The position numbers were made by a program, and so were the translations under genes. From NCBI GenBank assembly GCA_014323545.1, contig CP058647.1:371001-435000 (forward strand): a stretch of DNA of 64,000 nucleotides, in the 5' to 3' direction. Source of the DNA: Hyphobacterium sp. CCMP332 (GTDB lineage: Bacteria > Bacteroidota > Bacteroidia > Cytophagales > CCMP332). The notes under the pieces were generated by a model. The model searched no databases. It worked only from the letters and a program-made list of their open reading frames with translations, and was not told the origin of the DNA. Shown here in pieces: positions 9,479 to 18,102 of this stretch; position 1 is the first letter of the stretch; each line of letters begins with the position of its first letter.

Positions 9479-9548
9479 CATATGCTAAAGGCCATGCTCT
9501 CCCTTGACTTTACCTTCAAAGAGCACGTACTTTAGCTGGACGTTGGCT
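9473..9548 (+). other. attC-like integron recombination site
   Basis: A 76-bp imperfect palindrome starts with GCCTAAC (9473-9479, exact RYYYAAC) and ends with GTTGGCT (9542-9548, near GTTRRRY). Inner arms pair: GCTAAAG (9484-9490) with CTTTAGC (9530-9536), and TGCTCT (9495-9500) with AGAGCA (9520-9525), leaving a 19-nt loop. Size, core heptamers and nested arms follow attC architecture, and the preceding gene ends at the left core as in integron cassettes. No integrase gene is in the window. The right core deviates from consensus at one position. Confidence 0.6.
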
Positions 9549-9880
9549 TCCATTTTTATTCATTTGAGGAATATGAGAATTTTGATTTTATTCTTCTCGA
9601 CAGCATGTTTCATTTTACAAAAAATGACAAAGTGCAGGAAATAAATTTACTCTCAAAAATTATGAATGAATCAATGGATAGCTCAAAAATGGTTATCTGT
9701 AATCAGAATACCGGAAAAAAGATTGAAATTATTAAAGAGGTTTTTGCAAAAAATGGCATGTTCAAAGAAGAATTAGAGCAGGATATTGAATATGTTTTCC
9801 ATGATTCAGAATCAAATCATCATTCAGTTAGTCCCTATAAAATACTTGTATTTCATAAATTAAGAGCTTCAATTAAATAG
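9549..9880 (+). pseudogene. 5'-truncated class I SAM-dependent methyltransferase fragment (tentative)
   Basis: The frame is open from just after the attC-like site and contains EEYENFDFILLDSMFHF, KNDKVQEINLLSKI, KMVICNQNTGKKIEIIKEVF and a final beta-strand-like SVSPYKILVFHK. These resemble the C-terminal half of a class I methyltransferase family I recall from Bacteroidota (the DxxLLDSMFHF strand, then the last strands). The AdoMet-binding N-terminal half (GxGxG) is absent. Homology begins almost at the recombination core, as if a cassette junction had cut the gene. The only ATG in this frame (9605) would give 91 residues. Family assignment is from memory. Confidence 0.45.
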
Positions 9881-9946
9881 CACAATGAAAAAGCACGTTT
9901 ATACAACTGCCTGTTTAAACTGTAATTAATCACAATTAAAAATCGA

Positions 9947-10642
9947 ATGTCGCAGGATTTTAGTGTAACAGACTATGTGAAAAGCCTTGAAAATGAATTT
10001 AAAAGGAATGCCAATCCACAAAACGCAATTAATCAAAAAGCCTATATGCGTGATCAATTTGAATTTTATGGGATAAAAGCTGGCTTGAGGTCAGAAATCA
10101 TTAAACCTTTTATTCAAAAGCAATTATTACCACCAAAATCATCTCTGGAAATCATTGTTAAAACGCTTTGGCAGAAACCTCAAAGGGAATTCCAGAATTT
10201 TGCCCAGGAATTGACAGAAAAGTATTCTAAACAATTTGAGAAGTCAGACATCGACTTATTAGAGTATATGGTGATGAATAATTCCTGGTGGGATACGGTG
10301 GATTTTATAGCCTATAAATTGATGGGGGCATATTTTAGACTATACCCAGAGGAAATCCCACCGCGAATTAACAAATACCTGAATTCTGATAATATCTGGC
10401 TTCAACGTTCGGCCATTTTATTTCAACTGAAATACAAAAAAAATACAGATACTGAATTATTGGCCTTTGTCATCAATCATCTACTCGGTTCCAGAGAATT
10501 CTTTATCAATAAAGCCATCGGGTGGGTTTTAAGAGAATACAGTCGAATTAATCCACCATGGGTCTTAGAATTTGTTGATAATACGGAACTCAGTAATCTG
10601 AGCAAAAAGGAAGCCTTGCGGTTAATTTTGAAGGATATATAG
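9947..10642 (+). CDS. AlkD-like DNA alkylation repair glycosylase
   Basis: A 231-residue all-helical HEAT-like repeat protein of the AlkC/AlkD family, which excises cationic alkylated purines such as 3-methyladenine and 7-methylguanine. The active-site residues known from Bacillus cereus AlkD (W109, D113, W187) align by spacing to W115 and D119 in NNSWWDTVD and W193 in NKAIGWVLREYSRINP. N-terminal MRDQFEFYGIKAGLRSEIIK is also family-typical. It stands alone, 66 bases after the methyltransferase fragment and on the same strand. Confidence 0.9.
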   Translation: MSQDFSVTDYVKSLENEFKRNANPQNAINQKAYMRDQFEFYGIKAGLRSEIIKPFIQKQLLPPKSSLEIIVKTLWQKPQREFQNFAQELTEKYSKQFEKSDIDLLEYMVMNNSWWDTVDFIAYKLMGAYFRLYPEEIPPRINKYLNSDNIWLQRSAILFQLKYKKNTDTELLAFVINHLLGSREFFINKAIGWVLREYSRINPPWVLEFVDNTELSNLSKKEALRLILKDI

Positions 10643-10710
10643 ATTATCCAATAATTTGATTTTGTCTATTTTTAAATGAAATCAATCTCAATTCTATTTA
10701 ATCGGTATTT

Positions 10711-11313
10711 ATGAACATAAAAAAATATTTGGCAGAAGGTTTTCTGATTGTGTTTAGTGTCTTATTTGCTTTATTCATTAATCAACTAGTAGAAGATTAT
10801 AAAACCAAAAAAAGAAAAATAATTGCTTTGGAAAGCATCCATAAGGAGCTAGTTCAAAATGAAGAAATTTTAACAAAATGGAGAGATAAGCATGTTGAAA
10901 TTAGAAATAGAATAAGCTCGATAATGAGTGGAGAAATGGATAGTTTAAAAATTGAATTAATGCAATACGATTATCTAAATCTGGGTGTTCTAACCAATAA
11001 TGAAAGTTTAATCGACGCGATTTTAACGAGCACAGCCTGGGAGTCTGCAAGATCAACGGGCATCGTTTCGGAATTTGATTTTGAAACCACTCAAAAACTA
11101 ACACACGTTTATTCAATGCAGCAAAACATTACGGATAAAACGCTAATGAAAATCATTGATTATTATTTTGATTCAGATGCCCATGATTTAAAGGAAATTG
11201 ACCGTACCCTTTTACAATTTCAATTGCGCTTTTCTGAACTCACCGGACAGGAAAATCTTATGGCTTTTTTGTACGCTGAAGCCATTAAAAGCACTGAAAA
11301 TGAACTTGACTAG
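10711..11313 (+). CDS. Single-pass membrane protein of unknown function (DUF6090-like)
   Basis: A 200-residue protein with one N-terminal membrane helix (YLAEGFLIVFSVLFALFINQ) followed by a charged, helical, probably periplasmic domain with EDYKTKKRKIIALESIHKEL. The arrangement of a helix ending in ALFINQ followed by a helix rich in K and E resembles the DUF6090 proteins common in Bacteroidota. I see no catalytic motif. It is monocistronic by spacing (68 bases after alkD, 363 before the next gene). Confidence 0.6.
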   Translation: MNIKKYLAEGFLIVFSVLFALFINQLVEDYKTKKRKIIALESIHKELVQNEEILTKWRDKHVEIRNRISSIMSGEMDSLKIELMQYDYLNLGVLTNNESLIDAILTSTAWESARSTGIVSEFDFETTQKLTHVYSMQQNITDKTLMKIIDYYFDSDAHDLKEIDRTLLQFQLRFSELTGQENLMAFLYAEAIKSTENELD

Positions 11314-11676
11314 TATTCCAAATTTGTTCTTTATAGGACTTAGACAGCCACCTAATTACTGACCTAAGCAATAGCCTTAAACCATCTATTTCAAACTGTA
11401 AAAAGCCATTAAAAAAAAGTACAATAGAAATATTGCAATATAATAAGGCTATAAAATTGTTGAATTTCTTTGATTATGAGGTTCAAGCTGGATATAGAAT
11501 AAGATACCAGCAATTGGAGAATGGAGATTCGAGATTACAGATTCGAGATACGAGATTAAGAACAAAAACTTCAAATCTGACCTTCGAATTTTATTTTTGA
11601 AGGTTGATGAATCGATGAAGTTGGAATGAAACTAAAAGTTTTGTATTTTCGTTCATATGATAAATAATATTATCAA
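11314..11676. other. Intergenic region with a short repeat array and a start-less open frame
   Basis: At 11524-11558 there are near-repeats of GATTCGAGATTA (GATTCGAGATTAC, GATTCGAGATAC, GAGATTA). A plus-strand frame stays open from about 11336 to 11600 without an ATG and includes KAIKLLNFFDYEVQAGYR, running through the repeats. I do not recognise it, and it may be a gene remnant. The promoter of the next gene lies at the right end. Confidence 0.45.
11621..11675 (+). promoter_or_regulatory. Promoter and dyad operator of the Xre-RES module
   Basis: TTG (11621-11623), a 20-nt spacer and TATTTTCG (11644-11651, one mismatch to TAnnTTTG) form a candidate promoter. A perfect inverted repeat TGATAA-N6-TTATCA (11658-11675) ends one base before the antitoxin ATG. 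Xre antitoxins commonly repress their own operon, so this is the likely operator. The function is inferred. Confidence 0.5.
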
Positions 11677-12135
11677 ATGAATATCACTTCAAAATCAAAT
11701 ACCAGTCATTACCGCAAGTTAAAAACTGTACTTGGAAGTAATTATGTCAATGAAAGAATTGACAGTTCCTATGATTTTATTCACCTGGCTAATGCAGGAA
11801 TAAAAGCCGGTATAATTAAAAATTTTAAAAATTACTTCAATATTTCACGAGAGGAAACAGCCAATATGTTGAACATCTCCTCTCCTACCTTATACCGTTG
11901 GATCCGTTCAGATAAAGTTTTAGATAGGAATTCTTCTGTTCAGTTATTTGAATTAACAGATCTCTTTTTATACGGGTCCGAGGTGTTTTTGAGTAAGGAA
12001 GATTTTATCAAATGGCTTAACCTACCCAATCAGGCATTTGGTGGAATGGAGCCTATTGAATTGCTTGAAATACCGGGTGGTATATCAAAGGTAAAAGACC
12101 TTCTGGGAAGGATTGAGCACGGAATCATCTCCTGA
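11677..12135 (+). CDS. Xre/ParS-type antitoxin (DUF2384 toxin-binding domain)
   Basis: A 152-residue antitoxin. The central region has a helix-turn-helix with the Xre-like stretch FNISREETANMLNISSPTLY followed by RWIR. The C-terminal part is the MbcA/ParS toxin-binding domain with LYGSEVFLSKEDFIKWLNLP and NQAFGGMEPIELLEIPGGIS, the latter being the segment that plugs the toxin active site in known complexes. Its stop codon overlaps the RES toxin start by one base (TGATG), so the two are coupled. Confidence 0.92.
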   Translation: MNITSKSNTSHYRKLKTVLGSNYVNERIDSSYDFIHLANAGIKAGIIKNFKNYFNISREETANMLNISSPTLYRWIRSDKVLDRNSSVQLFELTDLFLYGSEVFLSKEDFIKWLNLPNQAFGGMEPIELLEIPGGISKVKDLLGRIEHGIIS

Positions 12136-12587
12136 TGATTGTATATCGCTTGTGTAAAAGAAAATTTTCAAAGGATATTTCGGGAACGGGTTCGGCAATC
12201 TATGGTGGCAGATGGAACAAAAAAGGCCAGACAGTGCTGTACACCGGAGAAAGTCCTGAAATCACATTGCTTGAATTATTGGTACACACTCCTCCAATGA
12301 TAGTTCCAGATCTTGACCTTGTACAATTAGAAATTCCAGACCAATCAATTTTTACTGTAGATATAGAAAAACTACCTAAAAACTGGAATCATTATCCTGC
12401 TCCCAAAATACTATCTGAAATAGGTTCTGAATGGTACAATGACAAACAATATCTCAGCCTAAAGGTACCTTCGTCAGTAGTAAACTCCGCTTCGAATTAT
12501 ATATTGAACTGTCAACACCCTGATTATTCAAGAAATGTTAAAATAATAGACATTCAAAAATTTAAATTTGATCCAAGGTTGAAATAA
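12135..12587 (+). CDS. RES-domain toxin (NAD+-degrading family)
   Basis: A 150-residue RES-domain protein with the conserved core residues of the fold: R26 in GGRWNKKG, Y36 in VLYTGES, E47 in TLLELLVH, and a Ser region at LSLKVPSSVV. Characterised relatives (MbcT, ParT, Res) deplete NAD+ or ADP-ribosylate a target. The length matches the family and no key residue is obviously missing, so this module looks intact, unlike the ParE-type pair 3 kb upstream. Confidence 0.92.
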   Translation: MIVYRLCKRKFSKDISGTGSAIYGGRWNKKGQTVLYTGESPEITLLELLVHTPPMIVPDLDLVQLEIPDQSIFTVDIEKLPKNWNHYPAPKILSEIGSEWYNDKQYLSLKVPSSVVNSASNYILNCQHPDYSRNVKIIDIQKFKFDPRLK

Positions 12588-12594
12588 TCAAGCA

Positions 12595-13143
12595 ATGCAA
12601 ATTAGTACGAAAAGGCTCAAAATTCGGACTGTAGTGCCGGGCGATGCAGAAGCATTATACAAGTATAAAAGTTCAGCTGACATAACTCAATATCAGGGCA
12701 AGACCTACAATTCTCTGCAAGAAGTACATAGCTTGATTGATTCCAACCCACAAAAAATCAATATTGAAAATACCTGGTATCAATTGGTTTTAATCCATAA
12801 ACTAAATGACACTATAATCGGTGATCTCGGCTTGCATTTTATAGGATCTGAAAATATGCAAATGGAACTGGGTATAAGTTTAGCCAGTGAATATCAGAAT
12901 CAAGGTTTTGCTACAGAATCCATTAAAGCAATTGTTAAATACGCATTTGAAAATTTAAATAAACACAGGATTTACGCATCGGTTGATCCAGAAAATTCTC
13001 CATCCATGCGACTCTTTGAAAGACTAAAATTTCGAAAAGAAGCTCATTTTATCAGAAGCTATTATCAAAATGGTATATGGAAAGACGATGTGATATTCGC
13101 CTTGCTCAAATCCGAATATTTTAATGAAGAGACTTTAATTTAG
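12595..13143 (+). CDS. GNAT-family N-acetyltransferase (RimJ/RimL-like)
   Basis: A 182-residue protein. The RimL-type start TKRLKIRTVVPGDAEALYKY is followed by the central strand DTIIGDLGLHF, the acetyl-CoA-binding segment SEYQNQGFATESIKAIVKYA (Q/R-x-x-G-x-A/G in variant form) and the final family motif VDPENSPSMRLFERLKFRKE. Such enzymes acetylate protein N-termini or small molecules; the substrate is unknown. It starts seven bases after the RES toxin, so it is probably co-transcribed with the toxin-antitoxin pair. Confidence 0.88.
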   Translation: MQISTKRLKIRTVVPGDAEALYKYKSSADITQYQGKTYNSLQEVHSLIDSNPQKINIENTWYQLVLIHKLNDTIIGDLGLHFIGSENMQMELGISLASEYQNQGFATESIKAIVKYAFENLNKHRIYASVDPENSPSMRLFERLKFRKEAHFIRSYYQNGIWKDDVIFALLKSEYFNEETLI

Positions 13144-13179
13144 GTCTGATTTTTGATGTATCACACCAAATATAAAATC

Positions 13180-13923
13180 ATGAAATGGACATTGTCATTT
13201 TTACTTATTCTATCTTGCTTCAGCACAATGGCACAATTTGATAGTCTGTTTTTGCATAGTGGGGATACAATAATTGGTTCCATTTATGCTCAGAATAAGT
13301 ACATCACCAAAATATATGTCGATACAGCCTGGTTATTTATACAAAATACAGAGATTAAGGAAAATTATAAGCCCACCTTTATCGATCAAGCGGAAGACGA
13401 AATAAGAATACCTGATGGGCCGGAGTTTTATACCATTCCCGCCGGGGAGTTTCTGGTTATTAAAACGAATCGCGCATTGAATTCGAGGTATACTAAAACA
13501 GGTGAAATAATAGAATGCCGATTAACTCAAGCTATTGTTAACCGTGACGGTCTTGCTATTCTACCACAAAACACTCCGATTATTGGCCGTGTAAAATATG
13601 CCAGAAATGGCAATGCCTTTAAAACCGCTCAATTGCAATTGGAGCTTATTGACATTCATATCAACGGAGAAATAATACCGATTTCAACAACAAAAGACAT
13701 TAGAATTCTTGATAATTACACCGCAGAACGAATCTTGGGGAGTTCGGCTTCGGGTTCTATTATCGGTGGTATATTTTACGATGAATGGTTGCAAGGTGCT
13801 CTTCTTGGTGCAACCATCGGTACGGTAAGCTCTTTAATTGTAGAAAACAGGAATATCATAATTCCTGAAAACAGCAGCCTTGAGTTTATGACCGACAAGC
13901 GAATAAATATCAGGATAAACTGA
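13180..13923 (+). CDS. Secreted or periplasmic protein of unknown function
   Basis: About 247 residues from the ATG at 13180, chosen because a clean signal peptide follows (KWTLSFLLILSCFSTMAQ). An in-frame ATG at 13156 is possible. The middle holds ILPQNTPIIGRVKYARNGNA, similar in style to the beta-barrel part of TrbI/VirB10-like proteins, and the C-terminal third has small glycine-rich helices (SSASGSIIGGIF, LLGATIGTVSSLI), like a glycine zipper. I do not assign a family. The last 14 bases overlap the convergent helicase gene. Confidence 0.6.
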   Translation: MKWTLSFLLILSCFSTMAQFDSLFLHSGDTIIGSIYAQNKYITKIYVDTAWLFIQNTEIKENYKPTFIDQAEDEIRIPDGPEFYTIPAGEFLVIKTNRALNSRYTKTGEIIECRLTQAIVNRDGLAILPQNTPIIGRVKYARNGNAFKTAQLQLELIDIHINGEIIPISTTKDIRILDNYTAERILGSSASGSIIGGIFYDEWLQGALLGATIGTVSSLIVENRNIIIPENSSLEFMTDKRINIRIN

Positions 13924-16900
13924 CAATTTTAAAGGGTTTGGAATAAATAATATACTTCGCAATTTGATAATTGGAATATACATCAGCCAATGCCTTTTGA
14001 TACTTGTCTATTTGTGATTGGTGCATTTCATTTTGAAGTCCGGTTTTATAATCTATAATGACCACCCGATTATCCCGAATTTGAAAACGATCGGGCCTTA
14101 AAATCTCACCTTCATATATAACCGATCTTTCATTATAAATTTTCCAGTCATTTTGAAAATAGGATTTCATCTCCAAGTCTGACAATATCATCCTGAGGAA
14201 ATTCTGAAAGTCTTCAAATTCTTTTTGTTGAAATAGCTCAGAGGCAATTTTAATGACTTTTTGCAGATCTGATTCCGTTTTAAAATAAGACATTAACAAG
14301 TGAAATGACTTCCCGGATTGTATGCTGTTTATTTGTTCTTTGCTCAAAGTAAAATCAACCGACCATCTTAGATTTTTTTGAATCCTTTCCCTTCTATTTT
14401 TTGCATTATCCCATGGAAGTATAGCAGCTTCAATTCCCAGGTCTTTTTGATCTTTTTGCGTTTCAATAGTGTAGGATAAATAATTTACATCTTGATATTT
14501 TTTTTCAGAATTGATATATTGTTTTCCCTCAAGAAAATCCACGATAAAATTTGACATGTTTTTGCGATTAGGAATAGAAGCAATAAGATAAAGTCCTTCT
14601 TTTGCTCTTGTCATCGCTACGAATAAGGCATTGACTTCTTCAATGAATTTGGCTTTCTTTTCTTTGAAATAAAAATCAGAAAACTCAGTTTTTTCAATTT
14701 CAGCATTAAGCCCCAAAACAGCAACCGGTAGTTCTGTTTCAAAACTTTTTGGCAATTCAATCCAAGCTTTGGATCCTTTTTTCATTGAATAATTAAGTTC
14801 AGGATAGGGAATTATTACGACCGGATATTCCATCCCTTTCGCTTTATGAATTGTTGAAACCCGAATAGCATTTTGATCCCTTGTACTTGAAATTGAAAGT
14901 CTTTCTTTTTTATCTTCCCAATATTCAAGAAACTGCCCTAATCCAGTAATGGGTTTATTGCTAAATTCAAAAAGTACATCCAGAAAATAATCGAGATATA
15001 CCTGTTGTTTGGTGTCTTTCATCATTCTCAGGGCTTTGATCCAAGCCTGTCCTAATTGAAAGACGCTTCCTTCAATTAATTGGGTTTCGTCAATTTCGAG
15101 ATTAAAAAAGTCCTTAACAAAGTCCACATAGTCTTCAGCAGATTTTAGCTTTATTTTATTCTGAATTTCCGTCCAGTCATCAATGCTCAAATCTTTTAAA
15201 TTGGCAATTTGTATAAACAGATCTGCGAGGGTGTCCTGATTTCCCGGTTCGTTCAAAAATTCAAAAACTTTAATCAATACCTTAACCGCTGTGGAAGATT
15301 CAAGTAAAAGCGACTCATCGGATATTATAGAAATCTGCTTTTCAACTAAAGCGCTACTGATATTCTTAATTTCATTATTTTTCCTGCATAATATTGCAAT
15401 GTCTTTCCAGGCATAACCGGCATTTATACATTGGTCAATGTATTCGATTACAAGATTAGATTTAAAATCCTGCATCTCATCTTTGTTTTGAAATTCTTTT
15501 TCTGTTAAAACATCAATCCTAATATCTGAATCGCCATTTTTTTCAGCTTTTTGAATAACATCATCATAATAATTCCCTAGCCCCTTAAATTCTTCATTGT
15601 TTTCTTTAAGCCATTCAAAGAAACTGTTGTTAAAATATATAATTCCCGGATTGCTTCTCCAATTAGAATTAAGTGGATTAATTTCCACCTGACTTTTCAA
15701 TGATAATGCATGTTCTCGGATTGGTTCTAAACTAAGTTCATCTTTGGATTCGGGCAAGTTCACCAATATATCAGGATCTGCACCACGCCATCTGTATATG
15801 GATTGTTTTACATCACCTACAATTAAATTGACTTTCCCTTCTGAAAGGGCATTGGATAATAAGGGGATTAGATTAATCCATTGAAAAACCGAAGTATCCT
15901 GAAACTCATCGATTAATAAATGCTTAAATCGAACACCAGCTTTTTCATAAATAAATGGAATAGGTTCAGATAATACTACATCTCTGATTTTCTCATTGAG
16001 ATCCGATAAAAAAGCCTGGTCGTCCTTTTCTTTTAGCTCTTCAAGAATCGACTTAATGTTATTTAATAAAGCCATTTCTGGGAAGTTTATTAATATGTTT
16101 TTCAGTGAAATAAACCTACCATTCTCCACTTCAAAAAATTCATGCATCTTCCCGGCAATGATTGAAATATTGGTATTTACATCGTCAAAGTTGTTTTTAG
16201 GATTGGCCTCCTTCTTTAACCAATCGTTGTTTTGGAGATGCTTATAAAGATTTTTACCCAAATCCTTTGAAAACGGCTCTTTAATATTTTTTTCAAAAAG
16301 AGATCTAACACCATTCTTTTTTTCATTGAGAACAGCATGATCCAAATTTTCCGAATCCAGATAATCCAATCCTTCTTTAGCCAGCTTTCTGCATTGCTCA
16401 GAAATTCTGGAATATTCCTTTAGCAATTCATTTTTAGCTTTATTAAAATCCTCGAGATTCCATTCTTTAAGCGATTCGAGCATTTCATAGACATTTTCAT
16501 CTGTTAATGTTGTTGAAAAATCCTTGAGGTTATAGGCTATATTCCAGCTCCTGTCATCATCTATTCTATTTTTGACAAAGTCAAATAACCAGTTTAAGAG
16601 GAGCTTTTCTTTTTCATCAATACGGCTGAGTAAAATATCTACTGATTCGGCCAATTTTATTTTGGTATCCAGATAAATTTCATAATTCCCGGGTAGTCCC
16701 AGTTCTCTCGCAAAGGATCGGGCTATTTGGTTTGTGAATGAATCAATGGTTTGAATATTAAAATCTGAAAAGCGATGCAGAATAGATTTAAGGATAATAT
16801 CAGAACGTTCTTTAACAATTGATACACTTATTTTTTGATGCGGATATTCCTCATTGATTTCCGAAATTATTTGTTGAAGTAATCCATTTTCTTTTTGTTC

Positions 16901-17137
16901 ATTTTGCTGAGAAAAATCGCGGAGATAGCGAAGCACCCTGTCCTTCATTTCATTGGCAGCATCGTTTGTGAAAGTAATGGCCAGTATATGTCTGAAATAG
17001 TTTTCCGTATAAGTATTACTATCAACTTCCCGGTTCGATAATAAAATTTTAATGTATTCTTTGGCAAGCGTATAGGTTTTGCCGGAGCCGGCGGAAGATT
17101 TGTAGACCTTTAGTTTCCCTTTTGATTTTTCAGCCAT
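13910..17137 (-). CDS. AddA/RecB-like ATP-dependent helicase-nuclease
   Basis: A 1075-residue UvrD/Rep superfamily 1 helicase fused to a PD-(D/E)XK nuclease, for processing double-strand breaks. Seen in order: Walker A KSSAGSGKTYTLAKEY (near residue 15), motif Ia ILAITFTNDAANEMKDR, motif II LLIDEFQDTS, motif III GDVKQSIYRWRGAD, motif V VSTIHKAKGMEYPVVIIP, motif VI FVAMTRAKEGLYL, and C-terminal nuclease residues EGEILRPDRF and VVIIDYKTG. The start ATG at 17137 (MAEKSKGK) is preferred over the one at 17164, which lies inside a terminator hairpin. Bacteroidota usually encode an AddB-like partner; none is adjacent here. Confidence 0.88.
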   Translation of the reverse strand: MAEKSKGKLKVYKSSAGSGKTYTLAKEYIKILLSNREVDSNTYTENYFRHILAITFTNDAANEMKDRVLRYLRDFSQQNEQKENGLLQQIISEINEEYPHQKISVSIVKERSDIILKSILHRFSDFNIQTIDSFTNQIARSFARELGLPGNYEIYLDTKIKLAESVDILLSRIDEKEKLLLNWLFDFVKNRIDDDRSWNIAYNLKDFSTTLTDENVYEMLESLKEWNLEDFNKAKNELLKEYSRISEQCRKLAKEGLDYLDSENLDHAVLNEKKNGVRSLFEKNIKEPFSKDLGKNLYKHLQNNDWLKKEANPKNNFDDVNTNISIIAGKMHEFFEVENGRFISLKNILINFPEMALLNNIKSILEELKEKDDQAFLSDLNEKIRDVVLSEPIPFIYEKAGVRFKHLLIDEFQDTSVFQWINLIPLLSNALSEGKVNLIVGDVKQSIYRWRGADPDILVNLPESKDELSLEPIREHALSLKSQVEINPLNSNWRSNPGIIYFNNSFFEWLKENNEEFKGLGNYYDDVIQKAEKNGDSDIRIDVLTEKEFQNKDEMQDFKSNLVIEYIDQCINAGYAWKDIAILCRKNNEIKNISSALVEKQISIISDESLLLESSTAVKVLIKVFEFLNEPGNQDTLADLFIQIANLKDLSIDDWTEIQNKIKLKSAEDYVDFVKDFFNLEIDETQLIEGSVFQLGQAWIKALRMMKDTKQQVYLDYFLDVLFEFSNKPITGLGQFLEYWEDKKERLSISSTRDQNAIRVSTIHKAKGMEYPVVIIPYPELNYSMKKGSKAWIELPKSFETELPVAVLGLNAEIEKTEFSDFYFKEKKAKFIEEVNALFVAMTRAKEGLYLIASIPNRKNMSNFIVDFLEGKQYINSEKKYQDVNYLSYTIETQKDQKDLGIEAAILPWDNAKNRRERIQKNLRWSVDFTLSKEQINSIQSGKSFHLLMSYFKTESDLQKVIKIASELFQQKEFEDFQNFLRMILSDLEMKSYFQNDWKIYNERSVIYEGEILRPDRFQIRDNRVVIIDYKTGLQNEMHQSQIDKYQKALADVYSNYQIAKYIIYSKPFKIVSLS

Positions 17138-17147
17138 TTTTAAATAT

Positions 17148-17175
17148 AAAAAAAGCACTGCCAATTGACAGTGCC
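17148..17175 (-). terminator. Terminator of the DUF2911 gene
   Basis: On the minus strand the stem GCACTG/CAGTGC (17155-17174, 8-nt loop) is followed by seven T residues (17148-17154). It lies just downstream of the DUF2911 stop codon. Confidence 0.75.
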
Positions 17176-17203
17176 TTCAATTCAATTTGGATGATTGAAT
17201 TTA

Positions 17204-18058
17204 TTATTTCTTTTTCCACATGGCGATGGATTCTTCGTTCATTTTGACATATGAATCGTTTTTTGCTTCTGTAGCCCATACTGTACTTTGCTCTGCTGAC
17301 TTAATGGCTTCTTTGTATTTACCAAGGTCCGCCTGTATCAAAGCTTTTCTTCTCGCCACCCAAAATGGTTTTGAACCTTCTGCTGTATATTTTTCAATGG
17401 CTGTATTAACGTATCCCAGGGCAACATTTAAATCCTTACCAGACTCATGATAATAAGTTGCAGCTCTGTAATAAGGAGTGCCACCCGGGTTTAAAGTTCT
17501 ATCGATCATTTTCGTGATTTTTTCATCAACCGGCGCCAGTACTTCAAAGCTCACCCTGGTGTTTTCCCATGAAAGATCGATTGTTGAACGGTCCATTTTA
17601 TTATTGGAAATATCTATGGTAAAAGTTTCGACCATATCCTCTAAGCTGCTCGGCTTTACAGTGAATCTCATTAAATCTTCATCTGTTGTATAGCTGTCAC
17701 CACCTGTTCCACCATAGCTTATGTTCTTATGAATGATAATTGTCCATTCTTCTTTTCCGGGAATGGTATAGAGCGCGTAAGTTCCTGCAGGTACATTTTG
17801 ATCATTGATTTGAACCTCATCACCAAAAGTAATTTTAGTTGACATGTTGGCTCCGGTACGCCACATTTCTCCATACGGTACAAGGTCGCCAAATATCTTG
17901 CGATCTTTTACTCCGGGTCTGGAATATACGATGGTAGTTTCCGTCAATCCGATATCCTGAGAAATCGTTGCGGTTGGACTTGGCATTGGGGTTTCAATTT
18001 GAGCAAAGATTGATGCACTGATTAATAAACTTAGTACTAGTGCTGATAATTTTTTCAT
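17204..18058 (-). CDS. DUF2911 secreted protein with TPR-like C-terminus
   Basis: A 284-residue protein with signal peptide KKLSALVLSLLISASIFAQ. Residues 25-175 form the DUF2911 domain, with SPTATISQDIGLTETTIVYS, RPGVKDRKIFGDLVPYGEMW, RTGANMSTKITF and PAGTYALYTIPG, all family hallmarks. The rest (about 180-284) is helical with TPR-like pairs (YYRAATYYHESGKDLNVALG). The biochemical function of DUF2911 is unknown. The gene is monocistronic, with its own terminator. Confidence 0.88.
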   Translation of the reverse strand: MKKLSALVLSLLISASIFAQIETPMPSPTATISQDIGLTETTIVYSRPGVKDRKIFGDLVPYGEMWRTGANMSTKITFGDEVQINDQNVPAGTYALYTIPGKEEWTIIIHKNISYGGTGGDSYTTDEDLMRFTVKPSSLEDMVETFTIDISNNKMDRSTIDLSWENTRVSFEVLAPVDEKITKMIDRTLNPGGTPYYRAATYYHESGKDLNVALGYVNTAIEKYTAEGSKPFWVARRKALIQADLGKYKEAIKSAEQSTVWATEAKNDSYVKMNEESIAMWKKK

Positions 18059-18102
18059 TGTTATTGGTTTAGTTTATTGAATTTCGAAATTATAAAATTT
18101 TA

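Noticed and set aside
9881..9946. Possible second attC-like site before alkD
   Set aside because: GTTTAAAC-type palindromic bits occur, but no RYYYAAC/GTTRRRY pair with nested arms was found.
17138..17164. Nine-residue N-terminal extension of the AddA-like protein
   Set aside because: It overlaps the terminator of the DUF2911 gene, and the Walker A motif already lies near residue 15 from the internal ATG.
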